From positions 28,040,501 through 28,104,500 of the forward strand of contig NC_091251.1 in assembly GCF_042477335.2 (NCBI RefSeq): a stretch of 64,000 nt of DNA, given 5' to 3'. Shown here piece by piece: positions 30,073 to 41,909 of the stretch. Each line of letters begins with the position of its first letter. The first letter of the stretch is position 1. The notes beneath the pieces were generated by a model. The model was not told the origin of the DNA. It made no database searches and was given only the letters and a program-made list of their open reading frames with translations. A program made the position numbers and the translations under genes. Source of the DNA: Ovis canadensis. Its lineage: Eukaryota; Chordata; Mammalia; Artiodactyla; Bovidae.

Positions 30073-30413
30073 CTCCTGAAATCATCAGTGACTTTGCTCT
30101 ATGTGCCCAGACTGACTTCACCATCTCAGCCTAGACTGCACCTTTCAAAAAGGGAAATCCCTTTAGGATCATTCACAGACATCCCACCTCCCACCCCCAG
30201 TCCCTTGTACATCCTGCTGTAAGAGATCTTAAATTTTACTTTAATTGGTATCTGAGAGAAATTCAAGTGAGCTCAGGAAGATTCTAGGGAGTCAAAAGAA
30301 CTTAAAAAATGGAGGAAACAATACAAAAAGTGCTAAAGGAAATTGAACGGTCTTTTAGTTATTTAAAGACTATTAGCATTTGATACTAATATTTGATATT
30401 AGTATTTGATAAG

Positions 30414-30641
30414 GGCTTCCCCGGTGAGCTCAGTGGTAAAGACTCTGCCTGGCAATGTAGGAGACACAAGAGATGCAGTTCAATCCTTGGGTCCAAGATC
30501 CCCTGGAGGAGGAAATGGCAACCCACTCCAGTATTCTTGCCTGGAAAAAATCCCATGGAGAGAGAAGTCTGGCAGACTATAGTCCATGGGGTTGCAGTCA
30601 GACACAACCGGGCACCTGAGCACAGCACACGACGGCACAGC
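30414..30641 (+). mobile_element. Bov-tA SINE (sense)
   Basis: It is flanked by a perfect 10-bp duplication ATTTGATAAG (30404-30413 and 30642-30651). The tail is (CACAG)-rich. Confidence 0.93.
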
Positions 30642-31037
30642 ATTTGATAAGTGACTTTAGTAGGTGATTGTGCTGAATCATTTCCCAAGTAATTGTCCTT
30701 GTTCAGTCACTAAGTCGTGATTTCCTGACCCAAGGATCGAGCCTGACTCTCTTACATTGCACAGGTCAGTGTTATATTGCCCTAAATTTGGGTTCTTTTT
30801 TCCTTTTAACTCACAGGGTCCATAGTGGCCTTTTATACCCAAACATTTCTTGGTGTTTCTGATGACATTGCTGCAGGGATGAAGAACAATTTTGTCTGGA
30901 GTTAAATGACCTTTTAGTAACAAGAGGATCAGTAAAAATATTCAAATAATTTGGAAGTATACAAAGTGAAATCTCTACCACTCGCTCATAATCAGGGGGA
31001 TTTGGAGAAAATATCCGTAATTGTTGAATTATCCTTC

Positions 31038-31205
31038 TAGACCAACAGTCCCCAATGTTTTTGGCACCAGGGACCAGTTCTATGGAAGACAAAATGGGGT
31101 GATAGGGTGGTTTCAGGATGATTCAAGCACGTTACATTTATTGTGCCCTTTATTTCTGTTATTGCCTCAACTCCACCTCAGATCATCGAGCACCAGATCC
31201 TGATC
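31038..31205 (+). mobile_element. Old DNA-transposon-like repeat fragment
   Basis: The phrases ccaatgtttttggcaccagg, gaccagttctatggaagaca and gattcaagcacgttacattt belong to a widespread mammalian repeat. I am not sure of its family name. Confidence 0.5.
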
Positions 31206-31384
31206 TAGACCTTTTATTATCTACCTGTCAGATTGATACATGACTATTGGCATCTATTGGAGTGTACTCAGACTGTGTTAATTTTTTTAAGACAGTACCG
31301 TGTAGACATGAGTTAAGGTTGCTGTATAAAGGTTTACTTCATTCTTTATCATGGTTATACAGTTTCCTAAAGTATAAATTTATA

Positions 31385-31625
31385 ATATATATATTATTAA
31401 AGTATAATTGATTTACAATGTTATATTAGTTTCAGGTGTACAGCAAAGGGAATCCAGTTATATATTCTTTTTCAGATTCTTTCCACTTGTAGGTTATTAC
31501 AAAATATTGAGTATAGTTCTCTGTGTTATACAGTAAGTCTTTGTTGGTTACCTATTATATATGTAGTAATATATAAATGTTAATCCAAAATTCTTAATTT
31601 ATTCCCCACCACCATAATAATATTA
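31385..31625 (-). mobile_element. Antisense L1 3' UTR fragment
   Basis: The blocks ttagtttcaggtgtacagca and gttctctgtgttatacagta match the same L1 region as at 33250 and 33990. Confidence 0.7.
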
Positions 31626-32149
31626 ACTAATTCACTCTGGGACTTTCAGGGGTCTTTTTTTTTCTTTTAATTATTTCAAAGAGTCTACTTGTATAACGCT
31701 AAGAGCACAGACTTGGAGCAGGCTGCCTGAGTACTGTCCTCTCTCTGCAGCCTTCTCCTCCATCTCAAGTGTCCGTGTCTGTAGAATGGGAAGAATTAGC
31801 ACCGTGAGATTTTGATGAGTTTATAGAGTAAGCATTTTGCACTGTTTCTCCACGTCACACATTCTTGTATTTATTACATATGTTTTTGCAACTTGTGCTA
31901 GAATTTCAGTGAGATAGTTTTCCAGAATGAGAATTTAAAAGATAGAGCCAAAATGTCTTTCAAAAAGTCTGACCCATTTAGGTGGCCACCAGCAGCACAC
32001 AAAAATTTCCTTTCTCCCATTCCTGTGTGATGAGACTCTTGTCATCCTACTGTCCCATTCCATGAGGTTGATCATTTTCAAATGGCCTCAATCCATGATT
32101 CCTTAGCTGGAAGTAACCTGGCCATTTAAACTGGAGCTTAGAATACCTG

Positions 32150-32430
32150 CCAACATTGCAAATACGTGTACTCTTTGACCCAGCAATGCCAATTTGGGAA
32201 TTTATCCTACAGATAGACTAGCAGGCTTGCAAAATGACATGTCTGCAAGGTTATTCATTGTGGTATTGTTTGTAACAGCAATAGACTGGAAACTAATAGG
32301 AGATCGGTTAAATAATTTATGGCTCAACCACACAATGGATTACTATATAGCCACTTAAAAAAAAAAAAAAAGAAGAGGCTCTCTTTGTACCGATACAGAG
32401 TGATATCCAAGATGTATTTTTAAGTGAAAA
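32150..32430 (+). mobile_element. L1 3' region fragment
   Basis: The blocks ctttgacccagcaatgccaa and tgtggtattgtttgtaacag and an internal poly(A) run at 32347-32361 identify an old L1M-type 3' region in sense. Confidence 0.6.
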
Positions 32431-32629
32431 TAAGAGTGTAATAGCTAACACTTGTATCCCATATTTCATCAGTTCTAAGACGTGCATTTTTTCACTTTGT
32501 GACTCACTTGAAATGAGGATGTGTTATAGTCAAAGATGTGTCATAATTTAATTGGAATGTTTTTTTCCTTTCCTAGTCCATAAAATAATGACATGTCTTA
32601 GAGTACATGGCATTTTGGATTCAATGAAA

Positions 32630-32780
32630 TACAGCCGTGCTTACCCAGTGCGAGGCACTGTCCATTTCAATCTCACAACAACCCTGTGAGGGTAAGTACT
32701 ATTATTTTTTGCATTTCACATGTAAGGAAGTTAAGATTTGACCTCAGGCAGTCTCACTCCAGAGCCCGTGCACTTAGACT
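32630..32780 (+). repeat. MIR SINE fragment
   Basis: The sequences cagtgcgaggcactgtccat and tctcacaacaaccctgtgag are MIR core. Confidence 0.7.
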
Positions 32781-32814
32781 TCTGATCCTGCAACTTCCCT
32801 GGTGCCAGCAGCAC

Positions 32815-33010
32815 CCATCACATGTGGATGGCTCACTGTGCACCAGGCCCCGTCCCAAGTGCTTTGTACATATATTCATTCGTCTAATCCTCAGATAACC
32901 GTAGGAGACAGCTGCCACTGTCACCCTCATTATACAGTTGAGGAAACTGAGACACTGGGAGGTTATGAAACTTGCTTAAAGACACAGCTGATTTGTGGAA
33001 GAACTGGGGT
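32815..33010 (+). repeat. MIR SINE fragment
   Basis: The sequences tgctttgtacatatattcat and tatacagttgaggaaactga are MIR core and 3' half. With the piece at 32630 it makes a pair of MIRs in the same orientation. Confidence 0.75.
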
Positions 33011-33341
33011 TTGAGCATGGGCAGTCTGGCTTTAGAGATCATGTGTTTAATGATACCTTTTGTGTAAAAAGGGAGGGAAGTTATAATACATCCATATTTA
33101 CAAAATGGCATCTTAGAACTAATTTAAAAAGTACAAGTGTATCGGTAGGGTAACCCATAGGAACTGAGTGATTGGAGAATGCAATGGGAATGAAAGTTTT
33201 TACTGCATGCCTTTTTTATTTTTAAATTTCATTTAATTGACGTGTAGTTGCTTTACAATATTGCGTTAGCTTCAGGTGTACAGAAAAGTAATTCATGTAT
33301 ACGTGTGTGTGTGTATATATGTATATATGTGTGTAAACATA

Positions 33342-33459
33342 GGGCTTCCCAGGTGGCGCTAGTGGTAAAGAACCCACCTGCCAATGCAGAAAACGTTTAA
33401 GAGACAAAGGTTCAATCCCTGGGTCAGGAAGCTCCCCTGGAGGAGGGTGCGGCAATTCC
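33342..33459 (+). mobile_element. Bov-tA SINE, 3'-truncated (sense) in L1
   Basis: The tRNA-like head (gggcttcccaggtggcgcta) is present, but the Bov-A part stops at gcggcaattcc. The flanks are TA-rich dinucleotide repeats. Confidence 0.8.
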
Positions 33460-33941
33460 ATATATATATATGCACATACATTCTTTTTCGGATTCTTTTC
33501 CATCATAGGCTCTTACAAAATATTGAATACAGTTGCTTGTGCTATGCAGAACCTTGTTGTCTATTATTGTGTATATAGTAGTATGTATCTTTTAATTCCA
33601 AACTCCCAATTTATCCCTTTCCCTTGTTAGCCTTTGGTAACTATAAATTTCTTTTCTATGTCTGTGAGTCTATTTCTGTATTATCAGTGAGTTTACTTGT
33701 ATTCTTTTTTTAGATTACTCATATAAATGAAATTTTATATTTCTCTTTCTCTTCTGACTTCACTTAGGATGGTAATCTCCAGATTGATCCATGTTGCTGC
33801 AAATGGTATTTCATTTTTTATGGCTGAGTAATATCTCATTGTACCACAACTTCTTTATCCATTTATCTGTTGATGGACATTTAGGTTGCTTACATGTCTT
33901 GGCTATTGTAAATAGTGCTGCTGTGAACATTGGGGTGGTCT

Positions 33942-34160
33942 GTTTTTTTTTTTTTGTTTTGTTTTTTAAAAGATTTGATTGGAGTCTAGTTGATTTACAA
34001 TATTGTGTTAGTTTTAGGTGTACAGCAAAGTGAATCAGTTATACATTATATCCATTCTTTCTAAGATTCTTTTCCCTTACAGGTCGTTACAGAATATTAA
34101 GTAGAGTTTTCTGTGTTATACAGCAGGTCCTTGTTAGTTATCTATTTTATATATGCGAAT
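33942..34160 (-). mobile_element. L1 3' end nested inside an older L1
   Basis: A T-rich start (the poly(A) of a - strand element) is followed by a second copy of the ttagttttaggtgtacag block already seen at 33264. The older L1 text resumes after 34160 at the ATATATGCCCAGAAG block. The second copy of the same region can only be explained as an insertion. Confidence 0.7.
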
Positions 34161-34349
34161 GTGCTTTCAAATTAGAGTTTCTGTCTTTTCCAGATATATG
34201 CCCAGAAGTGGGATTGCTGGATCATTTGGTAGCTCAATTTTTAGTTTTTAAAGAAAGCTTCACACTGTTTTCCATACAGACTGTACCAATTTACATTCGC
34301 ACAAATAGTGTAGGAGGGTTTCCTTTTCCCCACACCCTCTCCAGCATTT

Positions 34350-34541
34350 ACAGGGCTTCCCTGATAGCTCAGCTGGTAGAGAATCCACTGGTAGTGTGGG
34401 AGACCTGGGTTTGATCCCTGGGTTGGGGAGCTACCCTGGAGAAAGGAAAGGCTACTCACTCCAGTATTCTGGCCTGGAGAATTCTATGGACAGTCCATGG
34501 GGTTGCAAAGAGTCGGGCACAACTGAGTGACTTACACTTCA
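34350..34541 (+). mobile_element. Bov-tA SINE (sense) in L1
   Basis: A perfect 13-bp target duplication CTCTCCAGCATTT (34337-34349 and 34542-34554) fixes the borders. The RPL10 retrocopy begins only about 20 bp to the right. Confidence 0.93.
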
Positions 34542-34561
34542 CTCTCCAGCATTTGTTTGTG

Positions 34562-35285
34562 TTTTTTTTTTTCTTGGTAAGGAAGTAGGATTCACTGGTG
34601 GGTGTGAGTAAGGAGGGGACATTGCCAAGCCTCTCATGAATGCAGGGCCCACCATTTGTCCAGGGGCTTGTATTCGACCCCACCGCCCGCTGGGATGAGC
34701 TTTTCTACCACCACGGTTTCAGATTTATCCACATTAAACTTAGTAAATCCCCACTTCTTGGAGATGTGGGTTTCTGGTGGCCAAGGAACTTGAACTTGGC
34801 CCTGTGGAGGGCCTCAATCACATGCTCCTTGTTCTACAGGTTGTTGTGGATGGACATTACGACTTGGCTGGTGTGGGCCCTGGGGCTTCCCAAAGTCACA
34901 GCACATACCTGTCTGGAGCCTACGAGCTCTAGCACAGGACAGCATCTTGTTGATGCAGGTGAGGAAAGGGTGGAGCCACACTTGGATATGAAAATTATCT
35001 TTGACATAACTTTTTCCCATGTACTTGCTGGCGCAAATATGGGTAGCCTCCAGAGCATCAGAGGAGAGCTGCTCATACTCATCTGATACCATGTGGCCAC
35101 AGAGTGGGAACTCATTCACTTTGCCTTCTTTCACCTCCGGTCAAAGACGCAAATCTTAGCATCAGGGATACCTCGGCAGAAGCGGGACTTGAGGTATGGC
35201 TTGTTCTTATAGTACCAGTAATACAGGGCAGGGTGGCGGCCCATGGCAACACCAGGATCTTCAGTGGCCTTCTGAAGGAAAAGAG
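34562..35285 (-). pseudogene. RPL10: RPL10 (ribosomal protein L10 / uL16) processed pseudogene
   Basis: The - strand reads an intronless copy of ribosomal protein L10. It starts ATGGGCCGCC at 35244 ([26 protein letters not shown]), continues [37 protein letters not shown] and KEHVIEAL, and ends LDKWWALHS with TGA at 34636-34634. The coding-equivalent span is 611 bp against about 645 for the 214-residue protein, so it carries net deletions and at least two frameshifts. The 5' leader resembles RPL10 mRNA before the ATG. The 3' end has a run of 11 T on the + strand (34562-34572), the copy of the poly(A) tail. An 8-bp duplication TGTTTGTG flanks it (34554-34561 and 35286-35293). It sits inside an L1 and is certainly non-coding. 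Confidence 0.92.
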
Positions 35286-36504
35286 TGTTTGTGAACATTT
35301 TGATGATGGCTATTCTGCCTAATATGAGGTGATACCTCACTGTACTTTTGATTTTCACTTCTCTAATAAGTAGCAATATTGAGCATCTTTTCACATGCTT
35401 GTTGGCCATCTGTATGTCTTCTTTGGAGACATGTCTATTTAGGTCTTCTGCCTATTTTTTGATCTGACTGTTTGGTTGTTTTTGGTTGTTTGACATTGAG
35501 CTTCATGAGTTGTTTGGTTACTTTGGAAATTAATCCCTGTCAGTTTCATCATTTGCAAATATTTTCTCCCATTGTTTTGGTTGTCTTTTATTGTACTGAC
35601 AGTTTCTTTTGCTGTGCAAAAGCATTTAAGTTTAATTAGGTCCCATTGGTTTGCTTTTACTTTTCATTACTTCAGGAGATAGATTTGAAAAACTATTGCT
35701 GTGATTTATGTCAAAGAGTGTTCTGCTTATGTTTTCCTCTAGGAGTTTTATGGTATCCCATCTTATATTTATATATTTAATACATTTTGAGTTTATTTTT
35801 GTATAAAGTGTTAAAGCATATCCTAATTTCATTATCTTATGTGTAGCTACCCAGTCTCCCCGGCACAATTTATTGAAGAGACTGTCTTTTCTCCATTATA
35901 TATTCTTGCCTCGCTTGTCATAGATTAACTGACCACAGGCACGTGGGTTTATTTCTGGGCTTTCTATCCTGTCCCACTGATCTATATGTCTGTTTTTGTG
36001 CCAGTTACCATACTGTTTTGATGAGTGTAGCTTTGTATCATAGTCTGAAGTGAGGGAGCATAATTACTGTAGCTCCATTCTTTCTCAGAATTGTTTTGGC
36101 TATTTGGGGTCTTTTGGAGTACAAGTCTTTTGCCTCCTTAGGTAGGTTTATTTCTAAATATTGTATTTTATTGCACACTTCTTTGTTTGATTTTTGACCC
36201 ATGTGAGTGTATTACCTATTTAAACCATAACAAAACAACAGTTTAAACTTTGCTCCAAATTAATGTATCAGTGGTTTGAAAGAAATGATCCTAAGTAATC
36301 AGTTAATGAGATTTCTGTACCTATTTGCTCTTTTAATATTTATCTTTTAAGCCTCAGAAGGACTGCTTTTATTGTTATTAAAGTAGCAATGGATAACAGA
36401 CAAAAATCTATGTTAATTCTGATTATATATACCATGATTTCAAAGCTTGAATCCCACCATAATACCTATATATGGCTCTGTCAGATCACACTTGTCTGAG
36501 GATA

Positions 36505-36821
36505 AGAAAGTGAAAGTCACTCAGTCATGTCCGACTGTTTGTGACCCCTTGGACTATAAAGTCCGTGGAATTCTCCAGGCCAGGATACTGGAGTGGATAG
36601 CCTTTCCCTTCTCCAGGGGATCTTCCCAACCCAGGGATCAAACCCAGGTCTCCCACATTTCAGGCAGATTCTTTACCAGCTGAGCCACAAAGGAAGCCCA
36701 AGAATACTGGAGTGGGTAGCCTGTCCCTTCTCCAGCAGATCTTGCCAACCTAGGAATCGAACTGGATCTCCTGCATGGCAGGAGGATTCTTTACCAACTG
36801 TAAGCTATCAGGGAAGCTCAA
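36505..36821 (-). mobile_element. Bov-tA type SINE, tandem/dimeric (antisense)
   Basis: A complete reversed Bov-tA (36505-36700) is followed directly by a second reversed copy of its middle and head (aatactggagtgggtagcct to gctatcagggaagctc). The two units share gggatcttcccaaccc-like and gcagatcttgccaacc-like blocks. Confidence 0.8.
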
Positions 36822-37458
36822 TATGAGGATGGTGACATATAACCCTACATAATTCCACCTTTCTCTTTGACCAGTGTGGCCTCAGCCTGTCACCTCCAGT
36901 GAGCGAACGGTGGAATGGCATGAACATCCACTGTGTTATGGTTGATTTTTAAAAGTCTTTTAACCCATGCTAGTGTTCAAGTTAGCTAGGCCATTAACTT
37001 TCCTGACGTTTTCTTATAGCCTCCATGATTTGGAGGATTGGAATTTTTTTAGTATCTAAATTCACCAACAAATCCTATCTTAAAGGACTGGGGCTTAGTC
37101 TTTGGCTTGCATTTATATTACACAGTTGTGGCATCAGTTTTTAAGCAGATTTTTGAGAAATATTTTGACTTTTCAGAAAAGGTGATAAAATGGCTACTTT
37201 GTATTTGTATTTACTTTGGGAAGCTTGCCTGATATTACATACATAAAGGACAAGATATACATTTTGGTTATATTAAATGGTTTATTTGAGTTGGTAGATC
37301 AGCATCCCCCCCATATGTTTCATGGATAGAAAGCAACCCTTCTAGTGTTGATTCTTTCAGAGTGTTGTTCTAACACAAGTGGAAAATACTTGAGTTCTGT
37401 TTTTTTCTAGGTAAAAGCATAAATAATCAGCTAATACGAATCCAGTCATCCTAGATCA

Positions 37459-37675
37459 GGGTTGACTCATTGGAAAAGACTCTGATGCTGGGAGGGATTA
37501 GGGGCAGGAGGAGAAGGGGACGACAGAGGATGAGATGGCTGGATGGTATCACGGACTCGATGGACGTGAGTCTGAGTGAACTCTGGGAGTTGGTGATGGA
37601 CAGGGAGGCCTGGCGTGCTGTGATTCATGGGGTCGCAAAGAGTCAGACACGACTGAGTGACTGAACTGAACTGAA
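37459..37675 (+). mobile_element. BovB 3' end, first of a tandem pair
   Basis: It starts gttgactcattggaaaagac and ends actgaactgaactgaac. It is very close to the BovB end at 26049-26273, so it is fairly young. Confidence 0.88.
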
Positions 37676-37679
37676 CCAG

Positions 37680-37853
37680 GTACTGATGCTGAGAGGGATT
37701 GGGGGCAGGAGGAGAAGGGGATGACAGAGGATGAGATGGCTGGATGGCATCACCGACTTGATGGACACGAGTTTGAGTAAACTCCAGGGAGGCCTGGTGT
37801 GCTGTGATTCATGGGGTTGCAGAGTTGGACACGACTGAGTGACTGAACAGAAC
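37680..37853 (+). mobile_element. BovB 3' end, second of a tandem pair
   Basis: It begins tactgatgctgagagggatt immediately after the first copy and ends gactgaacagaacc. It lacks about 18 bp present in copy 1 (around gagttggtgatggacag) and differs at several bases. Confidence 0.85.
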
Positions 37854-40368
37854 CTGATACTCAAAGGACTCAGGGCTCACTGAACCATCAAAAGAGAACT
37901 CTGTTAGTGTCTTTTTTTTTTTTTAGATTCCTAGTAAGTTAAAAATGAATAAATATCTGAATGGGGCCACGAAAATCAAACCATATTTTAAATATCTACA
38001 TTTTTAAAACTGGCAACTTTAATACAAAAAAAAGATACAACAAAATTTACTGTACTTGTGCTAATTAGAAGATAATTACAGAATTTGTAAAAATGTTAAT
38101 TCACAGGACACAATCAACAGTGTGGGTCCATTAATGGGTCACAAGTTTAAAGTTCTTGGATGAACCTCTTTCAGTCTTGTTGGCATGCCTCTGTGGTCAT
38201 ACATAAGATTTCATTTGGAAAAATATTAAAATCCTCTATCTACGATCTTTTGTGAATGTGAGGCCTGGGGGAATCCAGCAAAATTCTAGAGGTTGGAGGA
38301 ATTGTCCCCAGAAAATACAAATTAGGAGAAAACCTCTGATTACAGTTCTGTTCTTTGGCATAGGTTCTAGGAGGATCAGTATAAGCCATCTTTGAATTAG
38401 GCATATCAAAGTTACTAGAATACATTACTCTTTTATTAATTTGTTCACCCGTAAGAGAGCACACTGGGAGTAAAATAAGTGAGTTCAGCAATGCTGCTTG
38501 GTCTTTGCACTTTTGGATTCTTTTCTTTATGTATAGCTAAAAGTTTAGTCTATATTTTAAAAGTATTTAACTATAATCCTCATCATCTATTTCCCATTTT
38601 AAAGAGGCTCTTTAGGAAATATAACTCCCATGCAAATAGCAATCAAAAGAAAGCAAGAGTGGCTATATTAATATCAAAGCAAACTTCAGAGCAAATAATT
38701 TTACCAGGGACAAAGAGGGACATTACACGGTAATAACAGGACATATCTACCAAGAAAGCACAGCAGTCCTAAACATATATACACCAACAACAAAGCTGCA
38801 AAATATATGTAGTAACAAGTACCAGGCCTGAGAGGCGAAATAAACAAATCCACACTTAGGGCTGAAGACGTCAATATTCCTTTTTCAACAAGTGATAGAA
38901 CTAGACAGAAAATCAGCAAGGATATAGAAGAAAACAACAACCAACAGGATCTCATTGACATTTTTAGAACATTCCACCCAATAACAGCGGAATTACACAT
39001 TCTTTTCATATCCTGATAGAATATATCTTGGTATACGTACATCTTGGTATACGTTTAGCTTGGTATATGATGATAGACTGTATCCTGGGCCATAAAACAA
39101 GCCTCAATGAATTTAAGATTGATATCATAAAGACTTTTTTTTTTTAACATAATGGAATAAGAAAGGAAATAATGAGGATAAGAAGAGAAATCAATAGAAT
39201 TGAAAACAAAAACAATAGAAAAAATCAATGAAACAAAGAGCTGATTCTTTGAAAAAATCAATAAAATTACAAAACTAGGAAGACAAAGAAAAAATGAGAG
39301 AAGCCTTGAATTATCAATGTCAGGAGTGGTGAAATTGAGGTTTCATGAAATTGAATGAAATTGAATTTTCATACAGATCCTGCAGAGATCAAAAGGAAAA
39401 TAAGGAAGTACTAAGAACAACTCTATACACATTTGACAACTTAGATGAAAAAGACCAATTCCCCCCAAAACACAAACTGTCACAACTTAAGATGAAACAG
39501 ATAACTTGAGTAGCTGATCCTATAACTACTAAGGAAACTGAATTCATAACTTAAAAACTCTTCTCAAATGAAAGCATCAGATCCAGATGGTTTCACTGGA
39601 AAAGCCTATGAAACATTTAAAGAATTGACACCAATTCTACACAATCTCTTCCAGAGAGTAGGAAAAGAATTTTCATAACATATTAAACTAGTATTTCCCT
39701 GATACCGAAACCAAATAAAAATAATGCAAAAAAAGAAAACTACAAATCAGTTCTTATCATAAATATACATGTAAAAATCCTTAACAAAATATTAGCAAAT
39801 AGAATTCAGCACTATATAAAAAGAATCATATACTACAGCACAATGAATATCATTCCCAGGATGCAAGGTTAATTCAACATTTGAAAATCAGTTACTATAA
39901 TCCACTTTAAAGTCTAAAGGAGAAAAATCACTCACTCAGTCGTATCAATTATTCCAGGAAAAGCATTTGACCGAATTCAACATCCATTCTTGATAAACAC
40001 TCCTAGAAAAAAAGGAAGAGAAGGGAACTTTAACTCGATACAGAAAATCTACAGTTAACATTTTACTTACTGGAGAAAGACTGAATGCTTTCTCCCAGAT
40101 TTCAGGAACACAGCAAGTATTTCCACTTTCATCACGCTTAGTCAACATAATGCAGAAGTTCTAGTGAGAGTATGAAGGTAGGAAAAGAAAATTAAAGGCA
40201 TAATGATTTGAAGAAAGAAACAAAAATGGCACTGTTAGCAAATGGCATGATTGTCTGCCTAAAACCCCAGGGAATCTGCCCCAAAAAACCCACCTAAAAT
40301 TAAGAAGTAAGTTCATCAATGTTATAGTATACAAGCTCCACACAGTAAAATCAATTATACCTCTATAT

Positions 40369-40587
40369 GGGCTTCCCTGGCGGCTCGGAAGGTAAAGAAT
40401 CGGCCTGCTATGCAGGAGATGTGGGTTTGATCCCTGGGTTGGGAAGATCCCCTGGAGAAGAGAATGGCTACCCACTGCAGTATTCTTGCCTGGAGAATTC
40501 CATGGAAAGAGGAGCCTGGGAGGCTACAGTCCATAGAGTGGCAAAGAGTCAGACAGAACTGAGCAACTAGCACTTTCATTTTTCATT
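40369..40587 (+). mobile_element. Bov-tA SINE (sense) in L1
   Basis: It starts gggcttccctggcggctcgg and ends gagcaactagcactttcatt. It lies inside the sense L1. Confidence 0.88.
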
Positions 40588-40946
40588 CTAGCAACGACCA
40601 TGTGAATACTGAAATTAAAATGCCATTTTAAATTGTTCAAAAAATGAGATACTTAAGTGCAAACCTAACAAAATATGAGAAGACTCGTATGCTGAAACTC
40701 AAAACCCTAGTGAAAGAAAAAAAAATTAAATAAATGGAGAGACAGATTGTGTGAATGGATTGGAAAGTTCAGCATGGTAAGGATGCCACTCATTTTTAAA
40801 CTAATATCTAAGTTTAATGCAGTTTCTATCAAAACCCCACAAAGATTTTTTTTTGTAGACATAGGCGAGGTTTTTATATAATTTCTATGAAAAGGCCAAA
40901 AAGCTACAATAATTAAAACAATTTTAAATGAGAAAAAAGTGGAAGG

Positions 40947-41070
40947 GGGACTGCCCTGGCAGTCCAGTGGTTAGGACTCCACACTTCCAGTGCAGGGGGC
41001 ATGAGTTCAATCCCTGGTCAGGGAACTAAGATCCCACATTACTCACAGCATGGCCAAAAAAAGGAAAAAA
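40947..41070 (+). mobile_element. CHR-2 type SINE (sense) inside L1
   Basis: It starts ggggactgccctggcagtcc and contains agggaactaagatcccacat. It is inserted in the sense L1 of 38590-42643. Confidence 0.85.
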
Positions 41071-41723
41071 TTGGAGGAATTAATCTACCTAATTTTCAGA
41101 TTTATTAAATAGCTACATAAATCAAGCCTGTGTGCTATTGAAAGAGGCATAAACATTAAATCAACAGGATAGCATATCCAGAAATAGATAGATTGCCACA
41201 TATACACCTAAATGATTTTTTACGAAGCAATTCAATGGAGGAAAGATAGACTTCTCAAAATATGGTGCTTGAGCAACTGGACATTCATAGGTTAAAAACA
41301 AACTCTCAACCTTAGCCTCATAGCTTATGTAAAAATTAATTCAAAATGGATCATGGACTTAAAAGTAAAATGTAAAACTATAAAACTTTTAGATAGAAAC
41401 ATTGAAGAAAATTTTCCAGACATAAGGCTAAACCCAGAGTTCTTAGTCTTGACACCAAAGGCATCATCTATAAAAGGATTAATTGATCTTCATCAAAATG
41501 AAAAAACTTGTGCTCTACCAAAGTCCGCATATATGACAAAAAGCTAGTAACTAGTATGCATAAAGAGCTCTCAAAATTCAACAGGAGAAAAGAAAAGGAA
41601 ATAAGAAAGTATCCAGTGAGAAAACAGACAAAGTGCATGAAGTGACATTTCACCAAAGAGGACGGCAGATAGACATATAGAATATCATTAACCATAAGGG
41701 AAATGCAAATTAAATCCACCATA

Positions 41724-41909
41724 GTGAAGTGAGAGTTGCTCAGTTGTGTCCGACTCTTTGGGACCCCATGGACTATATAGTTCTTGGAATTCTCCAGGCC
41801 AGAATAGTGGAGTGGCTAGCCTATCCCTTCTCCAGGGGATCTTCCTGACCCAGGAATCAAATCACTGCATTGCAGGCAGATTCTTTACCAACTGAGCTAT
41901 TAGGGAAGC
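41724..41909 (-). mobile_element. Bov-tA SINE (antisense) in L1
   Basis: The reversed element ends gagctattagggaagcc. The short repeat CCACCATA flanks it (41716-41723 and 41910-41917). Confidence 0.87.

Larger units (their letters stand above)
33215..36200 (-). mobile_element. Antisense L1 LINE with several nested insertions
   Basis: On the + strand this is the reverse complement of L1 3' UTR and ORF2 sequence. Landmarks include ttagcttcaggtgtacag, ggctgagtaatatctcattg, gcccagaagtgggattgctg, gcaaaagcatttaagtttaa and actgatctatatgtctgttt. Interruptions are a Bov-tA (33342), a second L1 3' end (33942), a Bov-tA (34350) and the RPL10 retrocopy (34562). No intact frame remains. Confidence 0.82.
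36822..38589. other. Intergenic, AT-rich, with a BovB pair
   Basis: Apart from the two BovB tails (37459-37853) this holds AT-rich sequence of unknown origin. No gene is visible. Confidence 0.5.

Noticed and set aside
34640-35086. 148-codon open frame on the + strand
   Set aside because: It is the antisense of the RPL10 processed pseudogene.
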